From: Ensifer sp. USDA 6670
GTDB lineage: Bacteria; Pseudomonadota; Alphaproteobacteria; Rhizobiales; Rhizobiaceae
Direction of reading: 5' to 3'
Assembly: GCA_000421085.1 (NCBI GenBank)
Contig: ATWE01000001.1
Coordinates: 620,001 to 684,000 of the forward strand
DNA length: 64,000 nt
The position numbers were made by a program, and so were the translations under genes. Positions 25,570-33,235 of the stretch are shown here, one piece after another; positions within the stretch are counted from its first letter, which is position 1, and every line of letters begins with the position of its first letter. The notes beneath the pieces are model-generated. The model made no database searches. It had not been told where the DNA came from and saw only the letters and a list, made by a program, of their open reading frames with translations.

Positions 25570-26370
25570 CTACAGCCCCAGCCAGATCCGCAGCGGATGC
25601 GCCGGATCGGCGAGCAGCCGGATGGCGAGCGCGATCGAAACGACGACCAGCAAAGGCTTGATGATCTTCGCGCCCTTTGCCATCGCATAGCGCGAGCCGA
25701 CCTGCGCGCCGAGGAACTGGCCGACCCCCATCGTCAGGCCGATCTTCCAGAGCACGACACCGCTGAGCAGGAAGACGAAGAATGCGCCGATATTGGAACC
25801 GAAGTTCAGGAATTTCGTGTGCGCCGTCGCCTTGAGGATGCCGTAGCCTGCGAGCGAGACGAACCCGAGCATGAAGAAGGAACCTGTGCCCGGACCGAAA
25901 ACGCCGTCATAGAGGCCGATCAGGGGCACGAAGGTGACGGTGAACAGGAACACCGACAGGCGCCGATGCTTGTCGATGTCGCCGATATTCGGCTTGAAGC
26001 CGAAGTAGAGCGCGATTCCGATCAACAGGAACGGCAGCACGGCCTCCAGGACGTCCGCGGGAACGACAGTCGCCAGCAATGCGCCCAATACCGCGCCTGC
26101 CGCCGACATCAGCGCCATCGGGAGCTGCTCCCTGAGGTTCACGTGGCCGTGCCGGGCATAGGCAATGCTCGCCGAGCCGGAGCCGAAGAGGGACTGCAGC
26201 TTGTTGGTGCCGAGCGTCTCTAGCGGTGGAATCCCGGCGATCAGCATGGCCGGAATGGTGATCATCCCACCGCCCCCGGCGATCGAATCGATGAAGCCGG
26301 CAAGGAATGCGGCAGCGAAGAGAAAGAGCAGGATGTGGAGGGCGAGGTCGTGCACTGGAGTCTCGAGCAA
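25570..26370 (-). CDS. TSUP (TauE/SafE) family membrane transporter
   Basis: A 266-residue protein with about eight membrane helices in two TSUP repeats. The N-terminal GFIDSIAGGGGMITIPAML is the family signature, and the second half has YDGVFGPGTGSFFMLGF. Members export sulfite, sulfoacetate or other organosulfur anions, or take up thiosulfate. Neither neighbour is a sulfur gene, so the substrate is unknown. The 310-bp space to cobE holds its promoter. Confidence 0.9.
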   Translation of the reverse strand: MLETPVHDLALHILLFLFAAAFLAGFIDSIAGGGGMITIPAMLIAGIPPLETLGTNKLQSLFGSGSASIAYARHGHVNLREQLPMALMSAAGAVLGALLATVVPADVLEAVLPFLLIGIALYFGFKPNIGDIDKHRRLSVFLFTVTFVPLIGLYDGVFGPGTGSFFMLGFVSLAGYGILKATAHTKFLNFGSNIGAFFVFLLSGVVLWKIGLTMGVGQFLGAQVGSRYAMAKGAKIIKPLLVVVSIALAIRLLADPAHPLRIWLGL

Positions 26371-26680
26371 ATTGGGCGGCGGAATTGCTTCAGCCTTGTG
26401 TCAGAGGTGAGGCCGAAATGCAAAGGACTGTCTTGAGGTCAAACAGCACGGCCGCACGGATTGCGACACATGGATGGCGCAATCCGGTTTGACCGACCTG
26501 AAGCGCTCCGATAAAAATGACAATCATGCGACGGCGTCCGTTCAGACGGACTGAAAGAGCGTCCGGTGCGGCCGACCCATGCAGGGGGCTTGATCCGGTG
26601 CTGTCCGGACCGGTACGTGGCATTTCGCCGGGCCGGCGCTTCGTATGGAACGCCGACGCCGCAGGGGAGCCGCACCGCAT
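26371..26680. other. 310-bp intergenic region between TSUP and cobE genes
   Basis: It holds a promoter candidate for cobE (26489-26517) and a hairpin GTCCGT/ACGGAC with a TCAG loop (26536-26551). I searched it for the cobalamin riboswitch blocks (the B12 box, GCCACTG, GGGAAGGC, GACCTGCC) and did not find them. No convincing small gene is seen. Confidence 0.5.
26489..26517 (+). promoter_or_regulatory. Candidate promoter of the cobE-cobA region
   Basis: TTGACC (26489-26494) and TAAAAA (26512-26517) have a 17-bp spacer. They lie about 165 bp upstream of cobE. Confidence 0.4.
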
Positions 26681-27109
26681 ATGCCTTCCGCCGAAGGACT
26701 CATCGCCGCCAAACTCGTGCTCGGCCTCGGCTGCGAGCGCAACACTGCGCCCGAAGAGGTGATCGCGCTTGCCGAACGGGCGCTTGCGGATGCGGGCGCT
26801 TCCGGTCGCGATGTCGCACTCGTCGCCTCTCTGGATGCACGGACCGATGAGCCCGCGATCCATGCGGTCGCGCGGCACTTTTCGGTGCCCACGCAATTCT
26901 TCGACGCTGCCACGCTGGAGGCGCAATCGTCGCGTCTAAAAAATCCATCGAAGGTCGTCTTTGCCCATACGGGTTGCCACGGCGTCGCCGAGGGCGCGGC
27001 TCTGGCGGCCGCCGGCTGCGCCGCGGTGCTGGTTGTACCTAAGATCCGCTCGATGCGGGCGACAGCGGCCATCGCCGGACCGGCTGATTATGCAAGGGGA
27101 GCCGTGTGA
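26681..27109 (+). CDS. cobE: CobE, cobalamin biosynthesis protein (CbiG C-terminal-domain type)
   Basis: A 142-residue protein with the CobE/CbiG_C fold: KLVLGLGCERNTAPEEV at the N-terminus, VALVASLDARTDEPAI in the middle and CAAVLVVPKIRSMRATAAIAG at the end. CobE is needed for aerobic corrin synthesis; it is thought to assist C-11 to C-12 methylation steps or bind an intermediate. ATG 26681 matches the family start better than 26645 and has GGGGAG 11-16 nt upstream. It is the first of cobE-A-B-C-D, with 133 bp before cobA. Confidence 0.88.
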   Translation: MPSAEGLIAAKLVLGLGCERNTAPEEVIALAERALADAGASGRDVALVASLDARTDEPAIHAVARHFSVPTQFFDAATLEAQSSRLKNPSKVVFAHTGCHGVAEGAALAAAGCAAVLVVPKIRSMRATAAIAGPADYARGAV

Positions 27110-27242
27110 TGGCCTTGGCCGAATTTTGCAGTTTCTTTGATGAGCGGATTCAATTATCTGCCATTGTTTCCTGCTTAACGACTTCAAGTTTTTCCTCGGT
27201 TGGAACGGATGGAATGCCTTGCTTTGCCCGGAGTATCGACCG

Positions 27243-28082
27243 ATGACCGACATGCTTGCCGGCCTGCCTGAACTCGAGCCGGGTTCGGTCTGGCTCGTCG
27301 GCGCAGGACCGGGCGATCCCGGCCTTTTGACCCTGCACGCAGCCAATGCGCTCCGCCAGGCGGATGTGATCGTTCACGATGCGCTGGTCAATGGTGATTG
27401 CCTAAAGCTCGCCAAGGCGAGCGCCGCGCTCGAATTTGCCGGCAAGCGCGGCGGCAAGCCTTCGCCGAAGCAGCGCGACATCTCGCTGCGGCTCGTCGAA
27501 CTGGCACGTGAAGGGAAGAGGGTGCTGCGCCTCAAGGGTGGCGATCCCTTCGTCTTCGGCCGAGGCGGAGAGGAGGCGCTGACCCTGGTCGAGCATCGCA
27601 TCCCGTTCCGCATCGTTCCCGGGATCACCGCGGGCATAGGCGGGCTTGCCTATGCCGGCATTCCGGTCACGCATCGGGAGGTCAACCACGCGGTGACATT
27701 CCTCACCGGCCATGATTCCTCCGGCGTCGTGCCGGACAGGATCAATTGGGAAGGCATTGCCAAGGGCTCTCCGGTGATCGTCATGTACATGGCGATGAAG
27801 CATATCGGCCAGATCTCCGCCAACCTCCTCGCCGCCGGCCGCTCGCCGGATGAGCCGGTGGCTTTCGTCTGTAATGCGGCGACACCGGAGCAGGTGGTAC
27901 TGGAAACCACGCTCTCGTCCGCTGAAGCCGACGTGAACGTTTCGGGACTCGAGCCGCCGGCAATCGTCGTCGTCGGCGAGGTCGTCCGGCTGCGCGCCTC
28001 GCTCGACTGGCTTGGCGCTCTTAATGGCCGGGCGCTCGCTCCCGATCCGTTTTCAAGCCGCATTCTCCGGAATCCGGCATGA
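27243..28082 (+). CDS. cobA: Uroporphyrinogen-III C-methyltransferase (SUMT)
   Basis: CobA makes precorrin-2 from uroporphyrinogen III with two SAM, the branch point from haem to B12 and sirohaem. The 279-residue protein has the SAM motif VGAGPGDPGLLT, then KRGGKPSPKQ, LKGGDPFVFGRGGEE and VTHREVNHAVTFLTGH. ATG 27243 is chosen because MTDMLAGLPELE matches the reference N-terminus and GGAG lies about 10 nt upstream; the track-open extension to 27219 is not conserved. Its stop overlaps cobB by 4 bp. Confidence 0.96.
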   Translation: MTDMLAGLPELEPGSVWLVGAGPGDPGLLTLHAANALRQADVIVHDALVNGDCLKLAKASAALEFAGKRGGKPSPKQRDISLRLVELAREGKRVLRLKGGDPFVFGRGGEEALTLVEHRIPFRIVPGITAGIGGLAYAGIPVTHREVNHAVTFLTGHDSSGVVPDRINWEGIAKGSPVIVMYMAMKHIGQISANLLAAGRSPDEPVAFVCNAATPEQVVLETTLSSAEADVNVSGLEPPAIVVVGEVVRLRASLDWLGALNGRALAPDPFSSRILRNPA

Positions 28083-29368
28083 AAGGACTCATGATTGCAG
28101 CCCCGAGCTCCGGCTCGGGCAAGACGACGGTCACGCTCGGCCTGATGCGGGCATTGAGACGGCGCGGGCTCTCGATCGCGCCTGGAAAGGCGGGGCCGGA
28201 CTATATCGACCCGGCTTTTCACACGGCTGCCAGTGGCAAACCCTGCTTCAATTACGACCCCTGGGCAATGCGCCCCGAACTGCTCCTTGCCAATGCGGCG
28301 GCTGCGACGGAAGACGGTTCGGTGCTGATCATGGAGGCGATGATGGGCCTCTTTGACGGTGCAGCGGATGGCACGGGCGCGCCGGCGGATCTCGCCGCAG
28401 CACTCGGACTTGCAGTGATCCTGGTCGTCGATTGCGCGCGCCTCTCCCATTCCGTGGCCGCCCTGGTCGGCGGCTATGCCCGTCACCGCGACGATGTCCG
28501 TGTCGCGGGCGTCATTCTGAACAGGGTCGGCAGCGACCGGCATGAGGGAATGCTGCGCGATGCGCTTGCCGGAATTGCGATGCCGGTCTTCGGCGTGCTG
28601 CGGCAGGACGCTGCACTGAAGCTGCCCGAACGTCACCTGGGTCTCGTACAGGCAGGCGAGCATGGATCGCTGGAAGCCTTCATCGATCACGCGGCAATGC
28701 GGGTCGCATCGGGTTGCGATCTCGAGGCGATGCGTGCTGCGGCGACGCCGCTGGCGGCGGGAGAGACGGCCGGGACGCTAAAGCCGCTCGGCCAGCGGAC
28801 AGCGGTCGCGCGCGACGTGGCCTTCGCCTTCTGCTACGAGCATCTTCTTTCCGGCTGGCGGGGGCAGGGGTCCGAAATCACATTCTTCTCGCCTCTCGCG
28901 GACGAGGCGCCCGATCCGGGTGCCGATGCGGTCTATCTCCCCGGCGGTTATCCCGAGCTTCATGCGCAACAGCTCTCCAATGCTTCGAATTTCCGCGCGG
29001 CCATGCACAAGGCCGCAGGGGGCGGGGTGCGCATCTTCGGGGAGTGCGGCGGCTACATGGTGCTGGGCGACGGGCTTGTCGCGGCGGATGGCGGGCATTA
29101 CGAGATGCTCGGGCTTTTGCCGCTCGTCACGAGCTTCGCCGAACGCAAGCGGCATCTCGGCTACCGGCGCGTGACGCCTGTTGACGACGTGTTTTTCCGG
29201 GGACCGATGACGGCGCACGAATTTCACTATGCCACGATCGTTTCAGAGGGAGCGGCTGAGCCGCTCTTCATGGTACGTGACGCGGCAGGGATCGATCTCG
29301 GCCGTGCCGGCCTCCGTCGCCGGAACGTTGCCGGCTCCTTCATGCATCTCATCGATTTCTCGAAATGA
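28079..29368 (+). CDS. cobB: Hydrogenobyrinate a,c-diamide synthase
   Basis: CobB amidates the a and c side chains of hydrogenobyrinic acid with glutamine and ATP. In 429 residues it has a DTBS-type P-loop (APSSGSGKTTVTLGL), YIDPAFHTAASGKPCFN, MEAMMGLFDG and a C-terminal amidotransferase domain with Cys in IFGECGGYMVLG. ATG overlaps the cobA stop and its own stop overlaps cobC by 4 bp, so the block is translationally coupled. Confidence 0.96.
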   Translation: MKGLMIAAPSSGSGKTTVTLGLMRALRRRGLSIAPGKAGPDYIDPAFHTAASGKPCFNYDPWAMRPELLLANAAAATEDGSVLIMEAMMGLFDGAADGTGAPADLAAALGLAVILVVDCARLSHSVAALVGGYARHRDDVRVAGVILNRVGSDRHEGMLRDALAGIAMPVFGVLRQDAALKLPERHLGLVQAGEHGSLEAFIDHAAMRVASGCDLEAMRAAATPLAAGETAGTLKPLGQRTAVARDVAFAFCYEHLLSGWRGQGSEITFFSPLADEAPDPGADAVYLPGGYPELHAQQLSNASNFRAAMHKAAGGGVRIFGECGGYMVLGDGLVAADGGHYEMLGLLPLVTSFAERKRHLGYRRVTPVDDVFFRGPMTAHEFHYATIVSEGAAEPLFMVRDAAGIDLGRAGLRRRNVAGSFMHLIDFSK

Positions 29369-30372
29369 TCATGGCCGCTCCCATCATTCATGGCGGCGGG
29401 ATCACGGAAGCCGCGGCGCGCTTCGGCGGCACGCCCGACGACTGGCTTGACCTCTCGACGGGGATCAACCCCTGTCCCGTCGCCCTGCCGGAAATCGACG
29501 CGCGCGTCTGGCACCGATTGCCGGATCGGCATGTGGAAGAGGCAGCGCGTGCGGCGGCCAGTCGCTATTACCGGACGGGCGAACTCATGCCATTGCCGGT
29601 GCCCGGAACGCAGGCCGTCATTCAATTGCTCCCGCGGACCGTCGGCCAGGGGAAGCGCGTCGCCGTATTCGCGCCGACCTATGGCGAATATGCGCGCGTT
29701 CTGAAAGGCGCCGGCCTTGTCGTCGATTCCGTCACGTGCGCCGGTGATCTCCAGGCGGCGCACGGCCTGGCGGTCGTCGTCAATCCGAACAATCCGACCG
29801 GCCGGCTTTTTCCGCCGGAGGAAATCCTTGCAATGGCGGAGGCGATGCGGGCGCATGGCGGCCTGCTCGTGGTGGACGAGGCCTTCGGCGATCTGGAGCC
29901 GGAGGCAAGCGTCGCCGGACACGTTGCCGCCAATGACAGCCTCGTCGTTTTCCGGTCCTTCGGGAAATTCTTCGGTCTTGCGGGACTTCGACTCGGCTTT
30001 GTGGTCGCGAGCCGGACGATCGAGGACTCCTTTCGTGACTGGCTCGGCCCCTGGTCGGTCTCGGGTCCGGCACTTGCGATGTCGGCGAAGCTGATGGAAG
30101 GCGACACGCAGCGGATCAAGGCCGGTATCGCGGAACGCAAGGCCGCGCTTGACGCGGTGCTTCTCGGCGCGGGTCTCGATGTGGTCGGCGGCACCGGCCT
30201 CTTCACGCTCGTAGAACACGAACGGGCTTACGATCTTCACGCGGCGCTCTGCGAGGCGCACATCCTGACGCGAAAGTTCGACTACGATCCGCGCTGGCTG
30301 CGCATCGGATTGTCACCGGACGCGCAGGGCGACCGTCGTCTCGCCGAGGCTTTGAACCGGATGGGTGTGTAG
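29365..30372 (+). CDS. cobC: CobC, L-threonine-O-3-phosphate decarboxylase-like PLP enzyme
   Basis: A 335-residue fold-type I aminotransferase-like enzyme related to Salmonella CobD, providing (R)-1-amino-2-propanol phosphate for the nucleotide loop. It shows WLDLSTGINPCP near the N-terminus, VVNPNNPTGRLF, VVDEAFGDLEP, and the PLP lysine in RSFGKFFGLAGLRLGF. It lies between cobB and cobD with overlaps on both sides. Naming differs: enteric CobC is an unrelated phosphatase. Confidence 0.93.
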   Translation: MIMAAPIIHGGGITEAAARFGGTPDDWLDLSTGINPCPVALPEIDARVWHRLPDRHVEEAARAAASRYYRTGELMPLPVPGTQAVIQLLPRTVGQGKRVAVFAPTYGEYARVLKGAGLVVDSVTCAGDLQAAHGLAVVVNPNNPTGRLFPPEEILAMAEAMRAHGGLLVVDEAFGDLEPEASVAGHVAANDSLVVFRSFGKFFGLAGLRLGFVVASRTIEDSFRDWLGPWSVSGPALAMSAKLMEGDTQRIKAGIAERKAALDAVLLGAGLDVVGGTGLFTLVEHERAYDLHAALCEAHILTRKFDYDPRWLRIGLSPDAQGDRRLAEALNRMGV

Positions 30373-31355
30373 TGTCGGCTGAAATATTTCTGATCCTCGT
30401 GATGGCGCTGCTGCTGGACCGCGTCCTCGGCGATCCAGACTGGCTCTGGTCGCGCCTGACGCATCCGGTAGTGTTCTTCGGCAAGGCGGTCGAGTTCGTG
30501 GACGAGGCGCTTAACCGCGGCGAATTCACCAGGGCCTGGCTGAAATTCCGCGGTGTCGTCGGCATTCTGGTGCTGCTCGCCGGTGCCACGGCCCTGGGTG
30601 CCGTGCTCGCGCGGCTATTCGATGTGCTTGGCGCCCTCGGCTCTTTGCTCGAGGTCGTCACGGTGGCCGTCTTCCTCGCCCAGAAGAGCCTTGGCGATCA
30701 CGTTTCCCGTGTTGCCGCCGGCCTGCGGCGCGATGGACTTGCGGGCGGCCGCAAGGCGGTATCGATGATCGTCGGACGCGATCCGAACACACTCGACGAG
30801 CCGGCCGTCTGCCGAGCGGCGATCGAAAGCCTTGCCGAAAATTTTTCAGACGGCGTCGTCGCTCCCGCCTTCTGGTATGCGGTTGCCGGACTTCCGGGCC
30901 TTCTTGCCTACAAGATGCTGAACACGGCCGACTCGATGATCGGCCACAAGAGCCCGAAATATCTTCATTTCGGCTGGGCTTCGGCGCGGCTCGATGATCT
31001 GGCGAACCTGCCCGCCGCACGGCTCTCGGCCCTCCTGATCGCAGCCGGCGCCTATTTCAAGCGCGGTGCGGAAGCGGCGAAAACCGCAATCGAGGTGGCG
31101 CGGCGCGATCACGGACGTCACCGCTCGCCCAATTCCGGCTGGCCGGAGGCTGCGATGGCAGGCGCAATTGGCGTTCAGCTTGCAGGGCCGAGAATCTATG
31201 GTGGTGTGAAGGTCGACGAGCCCATGATGAACGACGCCGGCCGTGCGGTTGCAGCCATCGAGGATATCGAGGCTGCGGTCACCGTCTTCTATGCGGCCTG
31301 CTCCGTGATGGCGCTCGCCTTCGCGATCGTCGCGGTACCGTTTCTGCTCTTGTAA
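30372..31355 (+). CDS. cobD: Adenosylcobinamide-phosphate synthase (CbiB type)
   Basis: A 327-residue integral membrane protein that attaches aminopropanol (phosphate) to adenosylcobyric acid. It starts with GTG that shares one base with the cobC stop. Family blocks are LDRVLGDPDWLWSRLTHPVVFFGK, MIVGRDPNTLDE, ESLAENFSDGVVAPAFWY, NTADSMIGHKSPKYLHFG and NSGWPEAAMAGAIGVQL. It has about five membrane helices. It is last of the cob block; the phosphodiesterase gene follows after 10 bp. Confidence 0.95.
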   Translation: MSAEIFLILVMALLLDRVLGDPDWLWSRLTHPVVFFGKAVEFVDEALNRGEFTRAWLKFRGVVGILVLLAGATALGAVLARLFDVLGALGSLLEVVTVAVFLAQKSLGDHVSRVAAGLRRDGLAGGRKAVSMIVGRDPNTLDEPAVCRAAIESLAENFSDGVVAPAFWYAVAGLPGLLAYKMLNTADSMIGHKSPKYLHFGWASARLDDLANLPAARLSALLIAAGAYFKRGAEAAKTAIEVARRDHGRHRSPNSGWPEAAMAGAIGVQLAGPRIYGGVKVDEPMMNDAGRAVAAIEDIEAAVTVFYAACSVMALAFAIVAVPFLLL

Positions 31356-31365
31356 TCGGTGGAAA

Positions 31366-32124
31366 ATGGCAATGGCTCATTCGTGGTGGATTGGTGATTG
31401 CGAGCGCAGGCCTGTCATCGTTGCTCACCGCGGTGGCGCAGCACTTGCCGCAGAAAATACAGCTGAGGCTATCAACGCCGCCGCTGCCGCCGGGGCGGAC
31501 GCATTCGAAACCGATGTTCGCCTGACGAGGGACGGCATCCTTGTTTGCGTTCACGATGCCGATCTTCGCCGACTTTGCGGCGATACGCGCGCTGTCGCGG
31601 ATCTCGACGTGGAAACATTGCGTCGCCTGCTTCCTGGGGTCATGACACTCGAGGACGCGCTCCTGGCTTCCGCTTCCCTGCCTGTGCTCCTGGATATCAA
31701 GCGGGCGGATCAAGCGCAGCTTCCAAAGATCATGGCCGAAGTCACGGCGGCAGACGCTATGGAGCGAACGATGCTCGGCCTGCGCCACATCGACCTCATC
31801 GCTGCCGCCCGCACGGCCTGGACCGATATTGCGATCCTTGCGTTTCTCGATGAACCGGACGCATTTCCGGCAGCGCGTCGGGCCGGGGCAGACTGGTTCA
31901 GGCTTTGGCAAGGTGCGGTAACGGACGAACGCCTGGCCGGGATCCGGGCAACGGGAATGAAGCTGGCGGTGATGGTCGGGCAGCCGCGATCAGTTCCGCT
32001 GCCCGAATACCCGCCGTTTCCGGTCGGAGTGATCGATCGGGACGGGCTCGAAAGGCTGCTTGCGATCGTTCCGGACGCAATTCTTCTCGATGATCCGCGC
32101 CTTGCCGTCGCCTCTGTCAGCTAG
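31366..32124 (+). CDS. Glycerophosphodiester phosphodiesterase family protein
   Basis: A 252-residue cytoplasmic GDPD TIM-barrel enzyme. HRGGAALAAENT carries the catalytic His. ETDVRLTRDGILVCVHD carries the metal ligands and second His. LLDIKR continues the pattern. It lacks a signal peptide. It probably cleaves glycerophosphodiesters to glycerol-3-phosphate and an alcohol. It follows cobD by 10 bp and may be read from the cob transcript, but is functionally unrelated. The next promoter (32241) belongs to acpXL. Confidence 0.87.
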   Translation: MAMAHSWWIGDCERRPVIVAHRGGAALAAENTAEAINAAAAAGADAFETDVRLTRDGILVCVHDADLRRLCGDTRAVADLDVETLRRLLPGVMTLEDALLASASLPVLLDIKRADQAQLPKIMAEVTAADAMERTMLGLRHIDLIAAARTAWTDIAILAFLDEPDAFPAARRAGADWFRLWQGAVTDERLAGIRATGMKLAVMVGQPRSVPLPEYPPFPVGVIDRDGLERLLAIVPDAILLDDPRLAVASVS

Positions 32125-32240
32125 CGCGCTCACGCGTTCGATAGCCGTTTCGCAGGGCGTCGCCGCTCAGGCGGGGACCTTACTCGGTCGCCGCCGAGCA
32201 ACACCTTCCCCAAATCGCGGTGGCAAAAGACCATGGGGCA

Positions 32241-32269
32241 TTGGCTTTTGCGGTGCATTTTTCTATAGG
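32241..32269 (+). promoter_or_regulatory. Promoter of the acpXL operon
   Basis: TTGGCT (32241-32246) and TATAGG (32264-32269) have a 17-bp spacer. The predicted start near 32276 leaves a leader of about 28 nt before the GTG start of acpXL. Confidence 0.6.
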
Positions 32270-32303
32270 GTTCGCCAAGACTCGAATTTTAAGAGGTATG
32301 CGC

Positions 32304-32585
32304 GTGACAGCTACATTCGACAAGGTTGCCGATATTATCGCAGAAACGAGCGAGATCGATCGCGAGACGATCAAGCCGGAAAGCCACACGATCGATGATC
32401 TCGGCATCGACAGCCTCGACTTTCTCGACATCGTTTTTGCGATCGACAAGGAATTCGGCATCAAGATTCCGCTGGAGCAGTGGACCCAGGAAGTCAACGA
32501 AGGCAAAGTCTCGACCGAGGAATACTTCGTGCTGAAGAACCTCTGTGCCAAGATCGACGAACTGCGGGCCGCCAAAGCGGGTTGA
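32304..32585 (+). CDS. acpXL: Acyl carrier protein for very-long-chain lipid A fatty acid
   Basis: AcpXL carries the growing 27-hydroxyoctacosanoyl chain that LpxXL attaches to lipid A. The 93-residue acidic protein has the phosphopantetheine serine in [18 protein letters not shown] 32304 is chosen over ATG 32298: AAGAGG (32291-32296) is 7 nt from the GTG but only 1 nt from the ATG, and the resulting N-terminus (V/M)[11 protein letters not shown] equals the known AcpXL start. The gene is followed by a strong hairpin-T signal before fabZ. Confidence 0.95.
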   Translation: MTATFDKVADIIAETSEIDRETIKPESHTIDDLGIDSLDFLDIVFAIDKEFGIKIPLEQWTQEVNEGKVSTEEYFVLKNLCAKIDELRAAKAG

Positions 32586-32674
32586 GGGAAAGTCTAAAGC
32601 GGCTTTCCGCGGGGATCGTGCTTCATCTACGATCTGAGCCTTGGCGATCATCGCTGACACGGATCGGCCCTTTC

Positions 32675-32724
32675 CCGATGCCGCCTGTCGCGCCCCGCGC
32701 TTGACAGGCGGCATCGGCATTTTT
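32675..32724 (+). terminator. Intrinsic terminator or attenuator between acpXL and fabZXL
   Basis: CCGATGCCGCCTGTC (32675-32689) pairs perfectly with GACAGGCGGCATCGG (32703-32717), a 15-bp stem with a 13-nt loop, and is followed after two bases by TTTTT (32720-32724). It is inside the operon, so it probably gives partial termination and makes acpXL mRNA the major product. Confidence 0.75.
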
Positions 32725-32756
32725 ACTTGAGCGCGAAACGAATGGGATGAGCCTGC

Positions 32757-33233
32757 ATGCTCCTTGAATATTTCCAGATGATCGACCGGGTCGAAACCGT
32801 CGATCTGGCGGCCGGCCGTCTGGTGGCGCGCTCGGTCGTGCCGGAGAAGAGCCCGGTATTCGAGGGGCATTTCCCCGGCTATCCGCTGGTCCCGGGCGTG
32901 CTGCTTATCGAAACCATGGCGCAGGCTTCCGGTTTCCTGGTGCTGGCCGCCACCAAATTCGCAGCAATGCCGTTCCTGATGACGGTCGATGGTGCGAAGA
33001 TGCGCAGCTTCGTCGAACCGAATGCCGAGCTTGAGATAGAGGCTCTGCTCGAGCATGAGGGATCCGGCTTTGCCGTGACGAAGGCCAGGATTGCGTCTGG
33101 CGGCAAGAAGATATGCGATGCCCAGCTGAAGCTGAGGACGATCCCGTTCGACCAGGTGCCGCTGGGCGACATCGTGCGCAAGCGTGCGGAAGAGCTGGGG
33201 CTCATGGCCGCGATGGCCGGTTCGGAGAAGTGA
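32757..33233 (+). CDS. fabZXL: FabZ-like 3-hydroxyacyl-ACP dehydratase of the VLCFA pathway
   Basis: A 158-residue hot-dog dehydratase with catalytic His in FEGHFPGYPLVPG and catalytic Glu in LLIETMAQASG. It acts on AcpXL-bound chains during elongation to C28. It is diverged from housekeeping FabZ but keeps both catalytic residues. It ends 2 bp before the fabF2 start, so the genes are coupled. Confidence 0.9.
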   Translation: MLLEYFQMIDRVETVDLAAGRLVARSVVPEKSPVFEGHFPGYPLVPGVLLIETMAQASGFLVLAATKFAAMPFLMTVDGAKMRSFVEPNAELEIEALLEHEGSGFAVTKARIASGGKKICDAQLKLRTIPFDQVPLGDIVRKRAEELGLMAAMAGSEK

Positions 33234-33235
33234 AG

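Noticed and set aside
26371-26680. Possible second B12 riboswitch before cobE
   Set aside because: None of the conserved blocks was found; only a simple hairpin is present.
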